Below are positions 30,611 through 38,644 of a stretch of DNA of 64,000 nucleotides, one piece after another. A program made the translations under genes and the position numbers. Positions within the stretch are counted from its first letter, which is position 1, and each line of letters opens with the position of its first letter. Origin of the DNA: Planctomycetota bacterium (lineage in GTDB: Bacteria; Planctomycetota; JAJSAM01; JAJVHW01); NCBI GenBank assembly GCA_021776825.1, contig JAJFFG010000087.1:1-64000 (forward strand), read 5' to 3'. Below the pieces are notes generated by a model that was not told the DNA's origin, searched no databases, and saw only the letters and a program-made list of their open reading frames with translations.

Positions 30611-33382
30611 TCAGCGAAGTGCGATCTCGACGGTGGCGATACCGTGCGGCCGGAGGGGCACCGTGACGCTGGTCTCATCGGCGACCGACAACGGATCACC
30701 GCGGCGCTCCAGAAGATCCGTGCGCCACGCGGCCTCGACCGCCGGTCCAACCTCGACCGTCGCCTCGCGCGCCTCCGGTCCGAGGTTGAACAGACGCACG
30801 ATGAGCGTGTCGCGCCCCTCGTGCCGCTTCACCGCGGAGACGCAGACCTGGTCGTCACGGACACGGACGAAGTCACCCGTGCCCGGCTGCTCGAGATCCT
30901 CGACGCCCTGGATGATCGCGGGTGGCAGCCGCCATCGCTGCGAGACGCCCTTCACTCCCGCAGTCAGCCAGTCGCCGGAGAACGGGAGCAGCGCATAGCG
31001 GAACGTGTGCGCTCCGAGACACTGCGCCTCCGGCGTTGGGATCGTCGGTCCGGCGTTCTGGCTGCGACGCGTCGGGAAGTCGTCGCGCGAGAGCCAGCCG
31101 ACCGAACGCAGCAGCGTCAGTCCAAGGCCCAAGCGGCCGTCGAGACCGGCGATGGGTTCGATTTCCGGCAGGCCCTGGTTCAGCAACGCAAGCCCGCCCC
31201 CGGCGTCCTGCACCAGCGAGAAGTCGAGCTGCGGGAACGTCTCGGGATGCGGCTGCACGAAGTCGTCGTCGGACGGCCGCTCGATCGGACGCTCGATCAC
31301 GTGGAAGTGTCCATCGGAGATCACGGTCGTCGCGTCCGCGAGATCCGGGAAGATCGCGCGGAGTCGGTGGTCCTCGACATCGTTCTCGAACGACACGGTG
31401 ACATCGATGAGCGGGGATCCGGCAGTCAGGCAGACCGAGACGGTCACCGGACAGGCGACCCGGTCCTTCGTGCGGCGGCGGCGCCCCTCGTGGATCGCGC
31501 GCGGGAGCTCGATCTCGAACTCCGCCTGCAACGTCGCACGGAAGTCGGTCTCGCCGACGACGCGGATCTCGCCCGCGAGTCCCTGCGACCGCACGGTCAG
31601 CGACTCGGGAGCGGGCGAGTAGTCGTACTCGTCGCCGATGTCCTCGACGTCCTCGAGCACGTTCAACCCGCGCCAGCGTCGACCGGTCGCGAGCTGCACG
31701 ACGTCCAGCGTTCCGTCCGGATGGAGCGTCACGCGCACCTCGGCGTTGCGGAGTGTGGAGCCGTCCACCGTCACGCGATCGACGGGCGGCTTGGCCGTCT
31801 CTGTCGGGGCGCGATCCGTGAGCCGGTAGTTGCGGTGACCGAGCGCCGGCAGATCGCGGGCGACGAACTGGAGGTCGAGGAAGCAGTCCGAGTCCTCGCG
31901 CTGACCCGGACGTCGGACGAAGCGATCCTTGAACGCGTCGAGGTAGCCGTAGAACTTCGCGCGCTGCGCGTCGGTATCGAACATCACGCGATAGTCGATG
32001 CCCCAGAAGCGCTCCACGTAGTCGCTGCGCGTGACAACGCACGGGACCTCACAGCCGTCTTCGTCGACGAGCCGCAGATCCGCCGGATCGACGCCGAGCG
32101 GCTGCAGGACCACGAGCCGCTCGAGGACCTCCGTGCGGCGCCGCGGCAGCGGGTTGGCAACGCACAGCACGGTGTCGCGATCGTCCTTCGCCTCGCGAGC
32201 GAACGTCGGCGCGAGATGCTCGAGCTCGCGGACGAGTACCTGCTCCATCGTCTGATCCACGGCGTCGAAGCGCGGCGCCATGTCGCGGTGAACCTCGTCG
32301 ATGCTGCACCCGCAGATCGAGTCGTGCGGCTGGTTCTTCAACAGCTCGCGCCACGCGTGGTCGAAGAGACCCTTCTGCAGGTCGCGACCGTGCACGAAGT
32401 GCGTGTATGTGGCGAGCGGCTCCACGATCCCCGAGAGCAACGCCTGCGACCGGGCGTTGCGCTGCTTCAGGGGCATGCGCGCCGACCACACCCCCGAGAG
32501 GATGTGGAAGTAGCGGCCCTGACAGAGCTCGCCGCGGAAGCGCTTCGTCGCGATGCCCTTCTCGCGGACCTCGGCCACGTACTCGGCCAGCGACGAGTGC
32601 ACGAACTCGGTGTCGGGGTACGACTCGCGGAGCGCCGACAGAATGGGCCCCAGCTCGCGCTGCGGCGGGAAGTGGTCGCAGCCGTTGTTGAGCAGGACGA
32701 CGTCGCCGTTCGAGAGACGGCCCATCGTGTCGAACAGCTTGCCGACCTTCTCGACGGCGCCGTCGATCGAGACGTTGCGCCGCGTGTGCGCGTGCCAGAT
32801 CTCCTCGTGACCGAGACCCGCCGCGTTGCAGTAGCCGCCGCACTGCTGGATGGCGAGCACGGTGCTGCCGTCCGGTGCCTCCCACAGGTACTCGTGGCCG
32901 GTCTCCTCGAGCTCCGAGCCGTTGCCGCGCGTGTAGACGAAGCTGTCGATGCCGGCCTCGCGCAGGAGCTGCGGGATCTGCGCCGGGTGCCCGAACGAGT
33001 CGGCCATGTAGCCGACCGACTGCGCAGCGCCGACGCGCGCGCACGTCGCGTGACCGACGACGAGGTTCCGCACCATCGTCTCCGGACCGATCAAGTACTC
33101 ATCCGGAAGCATGTACCAAGGGCCGATGCCCAGTGCGCCGCTGGTCACCAGGTCGCGGATGCGCTGTTCGTCCTCGGGGTGCGCCTCGAGGTAGTCCTCG
33201 AGCACAACCGCCTGACCGTCGAGGAGGAAGTGCTCGAAGGCGTCCTCGTTCTCGAGCGCGTCGAGCACCCGGCGCACCGCGTGCGCCAGGTTCACGCGGA
33301 ACGTGCTGTACGTCAGATACCACTCGCGATCCCAGTGGGTGTGGGACACGACGTACGCCTTGCGCGGCCGAAACTCGCTCAT
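30611..33382 (-). CDS. Alpha-mannosidase, glycoside hydrolase family 38
   Basis: ATG 33382 overlaps the GH130 stop by four bases (ATGA). The 923-residue enzyme shows VSHTHWDREWYLT near the N-terminus, with H16 and D18 as zinc ligands, and YMADSFGHPAQIPQLL with D128 as nucleophile and third ligand. The middle helical domain and C-terminal beta domains complete the GH38 architecture at usual length. GH38 enzymes retain configuration and release alpha-mannose from N-glycans or mannosylglycerate-type compounds. No signal peptide is present, so it acts in the cytoplasm on imported mannosides. It is the last gene of the four-gene operon with CBM9-like lipoprotein, symporter and GH130 phosphorylase. 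Confidence 0.92.
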   Translation of the reverse strand: MSEFRPRKAYVVSHTHWDREWYLTYSTFRVNLAHAVRRVLDALENEDAFEHFLLDGQAVVLEDYLEAHPEDEQRIRDLVTSGALGIGPWYMLPDEYLIGPETMVRNLVVGHATCARVGAAQSVGYMADSFGHPAQIPQLLREAGIDSFVYTRGNGSELEETGHEYLWEAPDGSTVLAIQQCGGYCNAAGLGHEEIWHAHTRRNVSIDGAVEKVGKLFDTMGRLSNGDVVLLNNGCDHFPPQRELGPILSALRESYPDTEFVHSSLAEYVAEVREKGIATKRFRGELCQGRYFHILSGVWSARMPLKQRNARSQALLSGIVEPLATYTHFVHGRDLQKGLFDHAWRELLKNQPHDSICGCSIDEVHRDMAPRFDAVDQTMEQVLVRELEHLAPTFAREAKDDRDTVLCVANPLPRRRTEVLERLVVLQPLGVDPADLRLVDEDGCEVPCVVTRSDYVERFWGIDYRVMFDTDAQRAKFYGYLDAFKDRFVRRPGQREDSDCFLDLQFVARDLPALGHRNYRLTDRAPTETAKPPVDRVTVDGSTLRNAEVRVTLHPDGTLDVVQLATGRRWRGLNVLEDVEDIGDEYDYSPAPESLTVRSQGLAGEIRVVGETDFRATLQAEFEIELPRAIHEGRRRRTKDRVACPVTVSVCLTAGSPLIDVTVSFENDVEDHRLRAIFPDLADATTVISDGHFHVIERPIERPSDDDFVQPHPETFPQLDFSLVQDAGGGLALLNQGLPEIEPIAGLDGRLGLGLTLLRSVGWLSRDDFPTRRSQNAGPTIPTPEAQCLGAHTFRYALLPFSGDWLTAGVKGVSQRWRLPPAIIQGVEDLEQPGTGDFVRVRDDQVCVSAVKRHEGRDTLIVRLFNLGPEAREATVEVGPAVEAAWRTDLLERRGDPLSVADETSVTVPLRPHGIATVEIALR

Positions 33383-34338
33383 CGCTCGTGACACCTCCGA
33401 AGCAGGTCACCGATCGTCGTCGACGCCATGCACACACTGAGATCCGCGGCGCCGTAGTAGAGCCGCACGCGCGCGTCCGGAGCGGCGATCCCGTCGTCGT
33501 CGAGCGCCACGACCATCCCCGATGGGAAGACGACGTTCGGGACCTGGCCCACCATCTCGTACGTCTCCCGCGGCTCGAGCACGTTGTCGCGTGTTCGCGC
33601 GATGACGCGCGTGGGATCGTCGAGGTCCAGCAGCGCGGCGCCGGCCTGATACACGCTCGCTCCGGCGAAGTGGGTGGCGACGCCGTGATAGACGAGCAGC
33701 CATCCGTCAGCGGTGCGGACCGGTGGCGGCCCTGCGCCGATCAGCTCGTCCCAGTAGTGCCAGCGACCCTCCATCACCGGGCCGACGACGCGCCACGTCA
33801 CGAGGTCACCCGACTCGGCGAGCTCGATCGTCGAGCCACTCGTCGGTGAGCCCTCGGCCTGCGCGGTGTTCGGGCGCTGGAGACGCAGGTAGCGACCGCC
33901 TACGCGCTCGGGGAACAGCACGCCGTTGCGGCGATCGCCCTCCGGGTCGAACGAGACGAGTTCCAGTCGCTCGAGATCGGTCGTGCGCGCGATCCCGAGA
34001 CGGCAGCCGTTGTCTGTGTCGGCCGCGAACACCACGTACATCGCGCCGTCGAGCACCGTGATGCGCGGGTCGTAGATGTGGTGGAGCGTCTCGCCGACTG
34101 CATCGAGCCCGGCGATCTCGGAGATGACCGGCCGCACGGTGAAGCGCACGCCATCGTCGCTGTCCGCCGGCACCAGCAGGGTGCGACGTCCGCGCGTCTG
34201 CACGCGCAGCAGGAGCGACACTCCATCGGGAGTCGACACCGCGCCCGGGTTGAATGCGGCGGTCGCGTCGATCAGCCGCGGCGGGACGTCCGGTACGTCT
34301 TCGCGTGAGATCACCGGGTTCACGGGGCTACGTCTCAT
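33379..34338 (-). CDS. GH130 beta-mannoside phosphorylase
   Basis: The 319-residue protein carries the GH130 signature set: IYDPRITVLDGAMYVVFAA, RYLRLQRPN, GRWHYWDELIGAGPPPV, WLLVYHGV, YQAGAALLDLDDP and GQVPNVVFPSGMV with a closing YYGAADLSV. GH130 enzymes are inverting phosphorylases that split beta-1,4- or beta-1,2-mannosides to mannose-1-phosphate. The subfamily (mannosyl-glucose, mannobiose or mannosyl-N-acetylglucosamine) cannot be decided by eye. ATG 34338 lies in the third copy of a 15-bp tandem repeat and overlaps the symporter gene by 11 bases; GTG 34323, five bases after the symporter stop, is an alternative start. Overlaps on both sides imply one transcript. Confidence 0.85.
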   Translation of the reverse strand: MRRSPVNPVISREDVPDVPPRLIDATAAFNPGAVSTPDGVSLLLRVQTRGRRTLLVPADSDDGVRFTVRPVISEIAGLDAVGETLHHIYDPRITVLDGAMYVVFAADTDNGCRLGIARTTDLERLELVSFDPEGDRRNGVLFPERVGGRYLRLQRPNTAQAEGSPTSGSTIELAESGDLVTWRVVGPVMEGRWHYWDELIGAGPPPVRTADGWLLVYHGVATHFAGASVYQAGAALLDLDDPTRVIARTRDNVLEPRETYEMVGQVPNVVFPSGMVVALDDDGIAAPDARVRLYYGAADLSVCMASTTIGDLLRRCHER

Positions 34339-36301
34339 CGCACTGGGTCTCATCGCACTGGGTCTCATCGCGCACCATCCCGTCGTCGGTCTCGTCGCGG
34401 TCCATCGTGGAGAGGCGTCGCAGCATCTCCCGCACATCGCGCAGGCCGCCGATCGAGAACCAGAAGATGACGACGACGGCGATGGCAATCTGCACCCAGA
34501 AGTACCACTCCCAGTATCTGTTCCAGGACGCATCGCTCACGTCGCCATCGAACGCCAGGGTGTACGTGGTGCCGACGGCGAACGCGCCGATCCACAGGAA
34601 CGACCAGATGTAGGTGATGACGTAGAGCACCTTGTCGCGTCGCGAGAACTCGGCCGTGAAGCCAAACATCCGAGCGATGCGTCCAACGTGCACGCCCTCG
34701 AGGACCTTCTCGCCCTCGATGGCGTGCTTTCCGCGGCGCAGTACGAGGTCGAAGTCGGGAGGCGGGTTGCGATCGATGATCGAACCGAGCACGTAGAGCG
34801 AGGCCGCGACGTACATCCCGAGCGCCCAGACCTCCTGGCCGTTGATCGGGAAGTCGTTGCCGTACGCACCCTTCCACCACTGCTGCAGGGCGATGCCGCC
34901 AACGGCGATCACGGCGCCCGAGACGAGCGCCATCCACGCGCCCAACGCCGTGCCCCGTCGCCAGTACAGACCGCCGATGATTACGGCTCCGGATCCACCG
35001 GCGAAGATCGCGCCCGTGATCGCGAAGAACAGCATGATGTGCGTCGTCTGCGGCACGAGCCAGCTGAACAGGAAGATGAACACGGCGACACCGAGGATCG
35101 ACCAGCGCAGCGCGCGAAGATGCTCGGCCTGCGTGTACGGCGTCTTCCGGAACGGCATCACGACGTCCTGGATGAACATGCTGCCCCACGAGTGCAGGTA
35201 CGTGTCGTGGGTGCTGACGAACAGGCCGAGCATGACGGCCGCGAAGGAGCCGAGCAGCACTGGGGGGAGCAGGTGCGTCAGCGTCACGGGGATGCGCATC
35301 TGCGTCGCGATCGTCGGGTCGCCGATGGCGTCGAGAGTCACCTGCACGGACTGCGCGGTCTGGGCGAAGTCGGCGTGGTGCAGCACGACGTAGCAGAGCG
35401 CCGGCACGAGCGTCAGCACGAGCCCCTGCGGGATGCCACGCCAGCCCGAGAGCATGCCGCCCATCTTGGCCTCATGCGCGCTCTTTGCCGACGTGCTGTA
35501 CGCCTGTTCACCCTGCCACGCGAGGCGGCTGTACATGAAGCCGACCACGCCGATCACGAAGTACCAGAAGTTGAAGTCGGGGACGTTCGCTGTGTCGAAC
35601 GCGTTCGTGAACGAGCGTCCTTCGGGACGATCGCTGAACGTCTCGAACGCGCGCGGCCAACCGACGAGGATCAGCAGGTAGACGGGCAGAACAACGAAGA
35701 CGACGTTCGCGAACAGCCCCTGAAGGAAGTCGGTGACCATCACCGCCACCTGCCCACCCGCGTAGACCATGAACAGCGAGGGCGCGAGGAGCAGCACCAT
35801 CAGGATCGGGAAGAGCGAGAGCGTGACGCCCGCGACCGCGAACTCCTCCGGCAACCCGGTGAAGTACATGAAGAAGCGCGCGCCGACCGCCGGGAAGATC
35901 CCGAAGTTGATCAGCCCCGCGACGTACGCGACAACGCCGGCGAACACGCGGAACCGGCGGCTGTAGCGCCGCTCGAAGAACTCCGGCAACGTAAGGCAGC
36001 GCGTCTGCCGGAAGCGGTAGATGACCCAACCCGACGCCGTCACCGCGAGGATCACGAGACCCATGCTCTGGCCCCACCACGCCATCGTGAAGCCGGCCTC
36101 GTAGTTCATCTCGAAGTTGGCGACGACGGTGATCGCGCCGAGCCCGGCCATGCCGCCCGCGACGCTGAGCATGTAGCGACCGGCGGTGCGCCCCGCCGCG
36201 AGGAAGTCCGCCACGCTGCGCATGTAGCGCTTCGTGACGAACACCGAGGCGATCAGGCCGACGTAGACGATCCCGAGGATCGCCCAGTCGACAGCGGTCA
36301 T
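34328..36301 (-). CDS. Sodium:solute symporter family (SSS) transporter
   Basis: The 657-residue integral membrane protein begins with the SSS first helix (VDWAILGIVYVGLIASVFV) and shows the usual run of about 13-14 hydrophobic segments, including FLAAGRTAGRYMLSVAGG, GLGAITVVANFEM and WGSMFIQDV. SSS carriers couple Na+ to uptake of sugars, amino acids or vitamins; the operon context argues for a mannose-containing saccharide. Its start (ATG 36301; GTG 36307 possible) abuts or overlaps the stop of the CBM9-like gene. The C-terminus ends in a short repeat RDETQCDETQCDET encoded by a 15-bp tandem repeat, which also provides alternative starts for the next gene. Confidence 0.9.
   Translation of the reverse strand: MTAVDWAILGIVYVGLIASVFVTKRYMRSVADFLAAGRTAGRYMLSVAGGMAGLGAITVVANFEMNYEAGFTMAWWGQSMGLVILAVTASGWVIYRFRQTRCLTLPEFFERRYSRRFRVFAGVVAYVAGLINFGIFPAVGARFFMYFTGLPEEFAVAGVTLSLFPILMVLLLAPSLFMVYAGGQVAVMVTDFLQGLFANVVFVVLPVYLLILVGWPRAFETFSDRPEGRSFTNAFDTANVPDFNFWYFVIGVVGFMYSRLAWQGEQAYSTSAKSAHEAKMGGMLSGWRGIPQGLVLTLVPALCYVVLHHADFAQTAQSVQVTLDAIGDPTIATQMRIPVTLTHLLPPVLLGSFAAVMLGLFVSTHDTYLHSWGSMFIQDVVMPFRKTPYTQAEHLRALRWSILGVAVFIFLFSWLVPQTTHIMLFFAITGAIFAGGSGAVIIGGLYWRRGTALGAWMALVSGAVIAVGGIALQQWWKGAYGNDFPINGQEVWALGMYVAASLYVLGSIIDRNPPPDFDLVLRRGKHAIEGEKVLEGVHVGRIARMFGFTAEFSRRDKVLYVITYIWSFLWIGAFAVGTTYTLAFDGDVSDASWNRYWEWYFWVQIAIAVVVIFWFSIGGLRDVREMLRRLSTMDRDETDDGMVRDETQCDETQCDET
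34333..34371. repeat. 15-bp tandem repeat at the symporter/phosphorylase junction
   Basis: TCTCATCGCACTGGG occurs at 34333-34347 and 34348-34362 and continues for nine bases. On the minus strand it encodes the DETQC repeats at the symporter C-terminus and offers three successive ATG codons in the frame of the GH130 gene. The period is a multiple of three, so copy-number change would keep both frames. Confidence 0.85.
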
Positions 36302-36303
36302 GT

Positions 36304-37500
36304 TCACTCGGGGCGTTCCGAGGGCTTGCGCCGTCTGATGCGGCCGTCCTCGTGGATCGTCAGGAACTCCACCATGTGCCAGCCGAGCGTGACGACGGCC
36401 GTAGCGTGGAAGCCTTCGCGCGACGCAGCGATCTCACCCCAGCGCGAGAAACGATAGTCATCACCGAGGGTGTCATCGAACGGCTCCTGCGTCCCGAGCA
36501 AGAGGTTTCGGCCGACGCCGACTCCCTCCTTCGCGAGCACGTCGATGTCCGACGAGTACGCGCCCGTCCGCCGTCGGTGGCTCCGCTGCGCGTAGTAGAT
36601 CTGCCGCAGGAGCTGTGACGCGCCTTCCCAGGCCGTCTGGGCGACCGGTGCGCCCCCGCCCGGCGAGTTCCGAAACTCGACGAGTCCCCAGCGCTCTGGG
36701 TAGTGCATGTTGATGACGCCCTGCGGCGACCAAACCCAGTTGTCTTCCGGCAGGTTCTCGCCGGTCTCGGGATCGACGTCCTTCACGTACCGACCGCCGT
36801 CGACGTGCGTGCGCCACTGCACCCGTGAGAAGTTCACGCGCCAGCGATCGCCCGGGTTCGGGGGACACGGCGCGCCGGCGCCCTGTTGGAGGTCCGCCCA
36901 GGGGAACGCGATCTCAACGGTCCAGCCGCGGTCGGTGTCACTCGGGTCGTTGATGGTGCCGTCGACCTGCACGGCGCTCTTCATGCCCGGCATGTCCCAC
37001 TGGTGGAGAGCGGGGCCACCGTCGCGGTAGGGCTTTCCGAGGTAGAGATCCCACTCCGTGCCGAACGCGTTGATCTCGAACTCGAAGTAGTCGTGAGTGT
37101 CCTGGTCGGGGTCGAGGAACACCTCGAAGTCGTTGTCATGGAAGATGATCGAATCGCGCTTCGTCCGCGTCGCCCAGACGTGCGGCTCGTCGAGATCGGC
37201 GGCGAAGTAGACGTACTCATCATCCCAGAGCATCTTCACGCGGCAGCGATGACGCGGCGTCGGCCTCAGGTCGCCTTCGATGTCGACGAAGTCCGCGGTC
37301 CACGGCACGGCCTGCCACGCCGCGTCGTCGAGTCGCCCATCGATCACCGGGGCTGTGGCTGCGCGAGGGCAGGCGTACGTGAGCGGCGCGTACGGCAACG
37401 CAGGTGCCTTGAAGGGCGTCCACTCCTTCGCATCCGCGGCGGGAGCACCGTCGCCGGCGCAACCGCCGAGCACGATCAACAGAGCCACGCCACGCCGCAC
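36304..37500 (-). CDS. CBM9-like carbohydrate-binding lipoprotein
   Basis: GTG 37500, with GGAGG in the leader, starts a 398-residue lipoprotein (LLIVLGGC, lipid Cys at 14). Residues about 45-290 match the family 9-type carbohydrate-binding fold seen in planctomycete and Bacteroidetes exported proteins: PVIDGRLDDAAWQAVPWT, VKMLWDDEYVYFAADLDEP, NDFEVFLDPDQDTHDYFEFEI (family core) and GWTVEIAFPWADL. The remaining about 110 residues resemble the tail of such proteins (WGLVEFRNSP). It probably binds mannosides at the cell surface or periplasm and is the first gene of the mannoside operon. TAGACT at 37533-37528 could be its -10 box, giving a short leader with a CCGCC/GGCGG hairpin before the ribosome-binding site. 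Confidence 0.82.
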   Translation of the reverse strand: MRRGVALLIVLGGCAGDGAPAADAKEWTPFKAPALPYAPLTYACPRAATAPVIDGRLDDAAWQAVPWTADFVDIEGDLRPTPRHRCRVKMLWDDEYVYFAADLDEPHVWATRTKRDSIIFHDNDFEVFLDPDQDTHDYFEFEINAFGTEWDLYLGKPYRDGGPALHQWDMPGMKSAVQVDGTINDPSDTDRGWTVEIAFPWADLQQGAGAPCPPNPGDRWRVNFSRVQWRTHVDGGRYVKDVDPETGENLPEDNWVWSPQGVINMHYPERWGLVEFRNSPGGGAPVAQTAWEGASQLLRQIYYAQRSHRRRTGAYSSDIDVLAKEGVGVGRNLLLGTQEPFDDTLGDDYRFSRWGEIAASREGFHATAVVTLGWHMVEFLTIHEDGRIRRRKPSERPE

Positions 37501-37530
37501 GTCGGTTCCTCCGCCCCTTCGGCGGGGAGT

Positions 37531-37546
37531 CTAGCGCGCATCGTTC
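37531..37546. repeat. Possible solo end of the CTAGCCCG family
   Basis: CTAGCGCGCATCGTTC matches the outer 16 bases of the reverse-complemented right end of the element at 24846-25084 with one mismatch. No partner end is found nearby. It lies in the 77-bp divergent promoter region between the CBM9-like and PhyH genes, so it may have contributed promoter sequence. Short length keeps confidence low. Confidence 0.3.
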
Positions 37547-37577
37547 GCGCGCGTCGCGCGCTACGCTTCGTTCCACG

Positions 37578-38378
37578 ATGCCCGCCCACGTCGGCAGCCC
37601 GCTGCGATCCCGCTACGAACGCCACGGGTTTGCACTGGTCGAGCAGCCGATCCTGAGCGCGGGTCTGGTGTCTCGTGCGCGCGACGGTCTCCGAGCCGTC
37701 GCCGACGGGAGCTACGACACGGGCCTCCCCCCGGAGCCGTCACCCTGGACGCCGGGAGACGACTCGCGGTTGCTCGTGAAGATCGAGCTGCCGCACGTCG
37801 CGAGCCACGTACTCCGAGAGGTGGTCGGACACCCTGCCATCGGTCGATTGGCGGCCGAGGTCACTGGCGCCGAGCGTGTGCAGGTCTGGTGGGTCCAGGG
37901 CCTGATCAAACCGCCGACGGACGGAGGAGCCGCGACGACCGTCGGCTGGCACCAGGATCGGTCGTACTGGGGTGCGTGGGAGTCCGGGAGCGAGCTCCTG
38001 ACCGCATGGGTCGCGCTCGACGACGTGACTGCCGAGTCCGGGCCGGTGCGCTACGTGATCGGCTCTCACGGCTGGGGCACAGTCTGCGCGAGCAACTTCT
38101 TCCGTCAGGATCGTGATGCTCAGAGCGAGGAGATCGCACCCCCCGGAGGACTCGCCTGGGATGAGTGCCCGGCGGTGCTCCCCGCGGGCGCCGTGGCGTT
38201 GCACGAGCGGCGCACGCTGCACGGCAGCGGGCCGAACACGTCGGACCGACCGCGTCCGGCCCTCGCACTCCACCTGCGCACGGAACGAGCCCGACCGGTC
38301 GGGGACGGCCGGACGGGATTGGTGCGATATCTCGACGATCCGATGCGATGCCCGTGGATCTACGGAGGGGTGGGATGA
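37578..38378 (+). CDS. Phytanoyl-CoA dioxygenase (PhyH) family Fe(II)/2-oxoglutarate oxygenase
   Basis: The 266-residue protein has the PhyH double-stranded beta-helix: an N-terminal YERHGFALVEQPILSAGLV, the iron-binding HxD in GWHQDRSYWGAW, VALDDVTAESGPVRYVIGSH, and the distal His and 2-oxoglutarate Arg region ALHERRTLHGSGPNTSDRPR. Length fits the family. Bacterial PhyH proteins hydroxylate diverse small molecules (ectoine, antibiotics, lipids), and the substrate here is unknown. It is divergent from the mannoside operon by 77 bases but has no evident functional tie to it. Confidence 0.87.
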   Translation: MPAHVGSPLRSRYERHGFALVEQPILSAGLVSRARDGLRAVADGSYDTGLPPEPSPWTPGDDSRLLVKIELPHVASHVLREVVGHPAIGRLAAEVTGAERVQVWWVQGLIKPPTDGGAATTVGWHQDRSYWGAWESGSELLTAWVALDDVTAESGPVRYVIGSHGWGTVCASNFFRQDRDAQSEEIAPPGGLAWDECPAVLPAGAVALHERRTLHGSGPNTSDRPRPALALHLRTERARPVGDGRTGLVRYLDDPMRCPWIYGGVG

Positions 38379-38445
38379 GCGACCAACCGGCCTCGCACGC
38401 GGACTCGGGAGGCACGGTCGCGCGCCACCTCGCCGGATTCTGCTC

Positions 38446-38507
38446 GTAACCTTTCGCCCCGCCCAACCGTCCCCCGAAGGGGGAGGGGGCGAGTGGGTGG
38501 GGGTGCG
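38446..38507. repeat. 62-bp intergenic hairpin repeat, copy 1
   Basis: This 62-bp segment recurs at 41693-41754 with six mismatches. Its core is a G/C hairpin (CCCCCGAAGGGGG) followed by a constant GAGGGGGCGAGTGGGTGGGG. It sits in the 266-bp space between the convergent PhyH and polA genes, a place where it may terminate transcription. The same space holds two copies of a 15-bp repeat (TCGCCGTGCTGGGTC, 38608-38637) just before the polA stop. No gene is seen in the space. Confidence 0.75.
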
Positions 38508-38607
38508 TCGCAGCAGCGCGAGTGTGGCGAGACACGGCGCTGCGGCGCGCTAGTCAGTGCTACACCGCGCGACTGGACGCGGCGCGCCACGTGCTCTGCG
38601 GCACGAG

Positions 38608-38643
38608 TCGCCGTGCTGGGTCTCGCCGTGCTGGGTCTCGCCG
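38608..38643. repeat. 15-bp tandem repeat downstream of polA
   Basis: TCGCCGTGCTGGGTC is repeated at 38608-38622 and 38623-38637 with a six-base partial third unit, ending one base before the polA stop codon. It is outside the coding sequence. Possible slippage product. Confidence 0.75.
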
Positions 38644-38644
38644 C

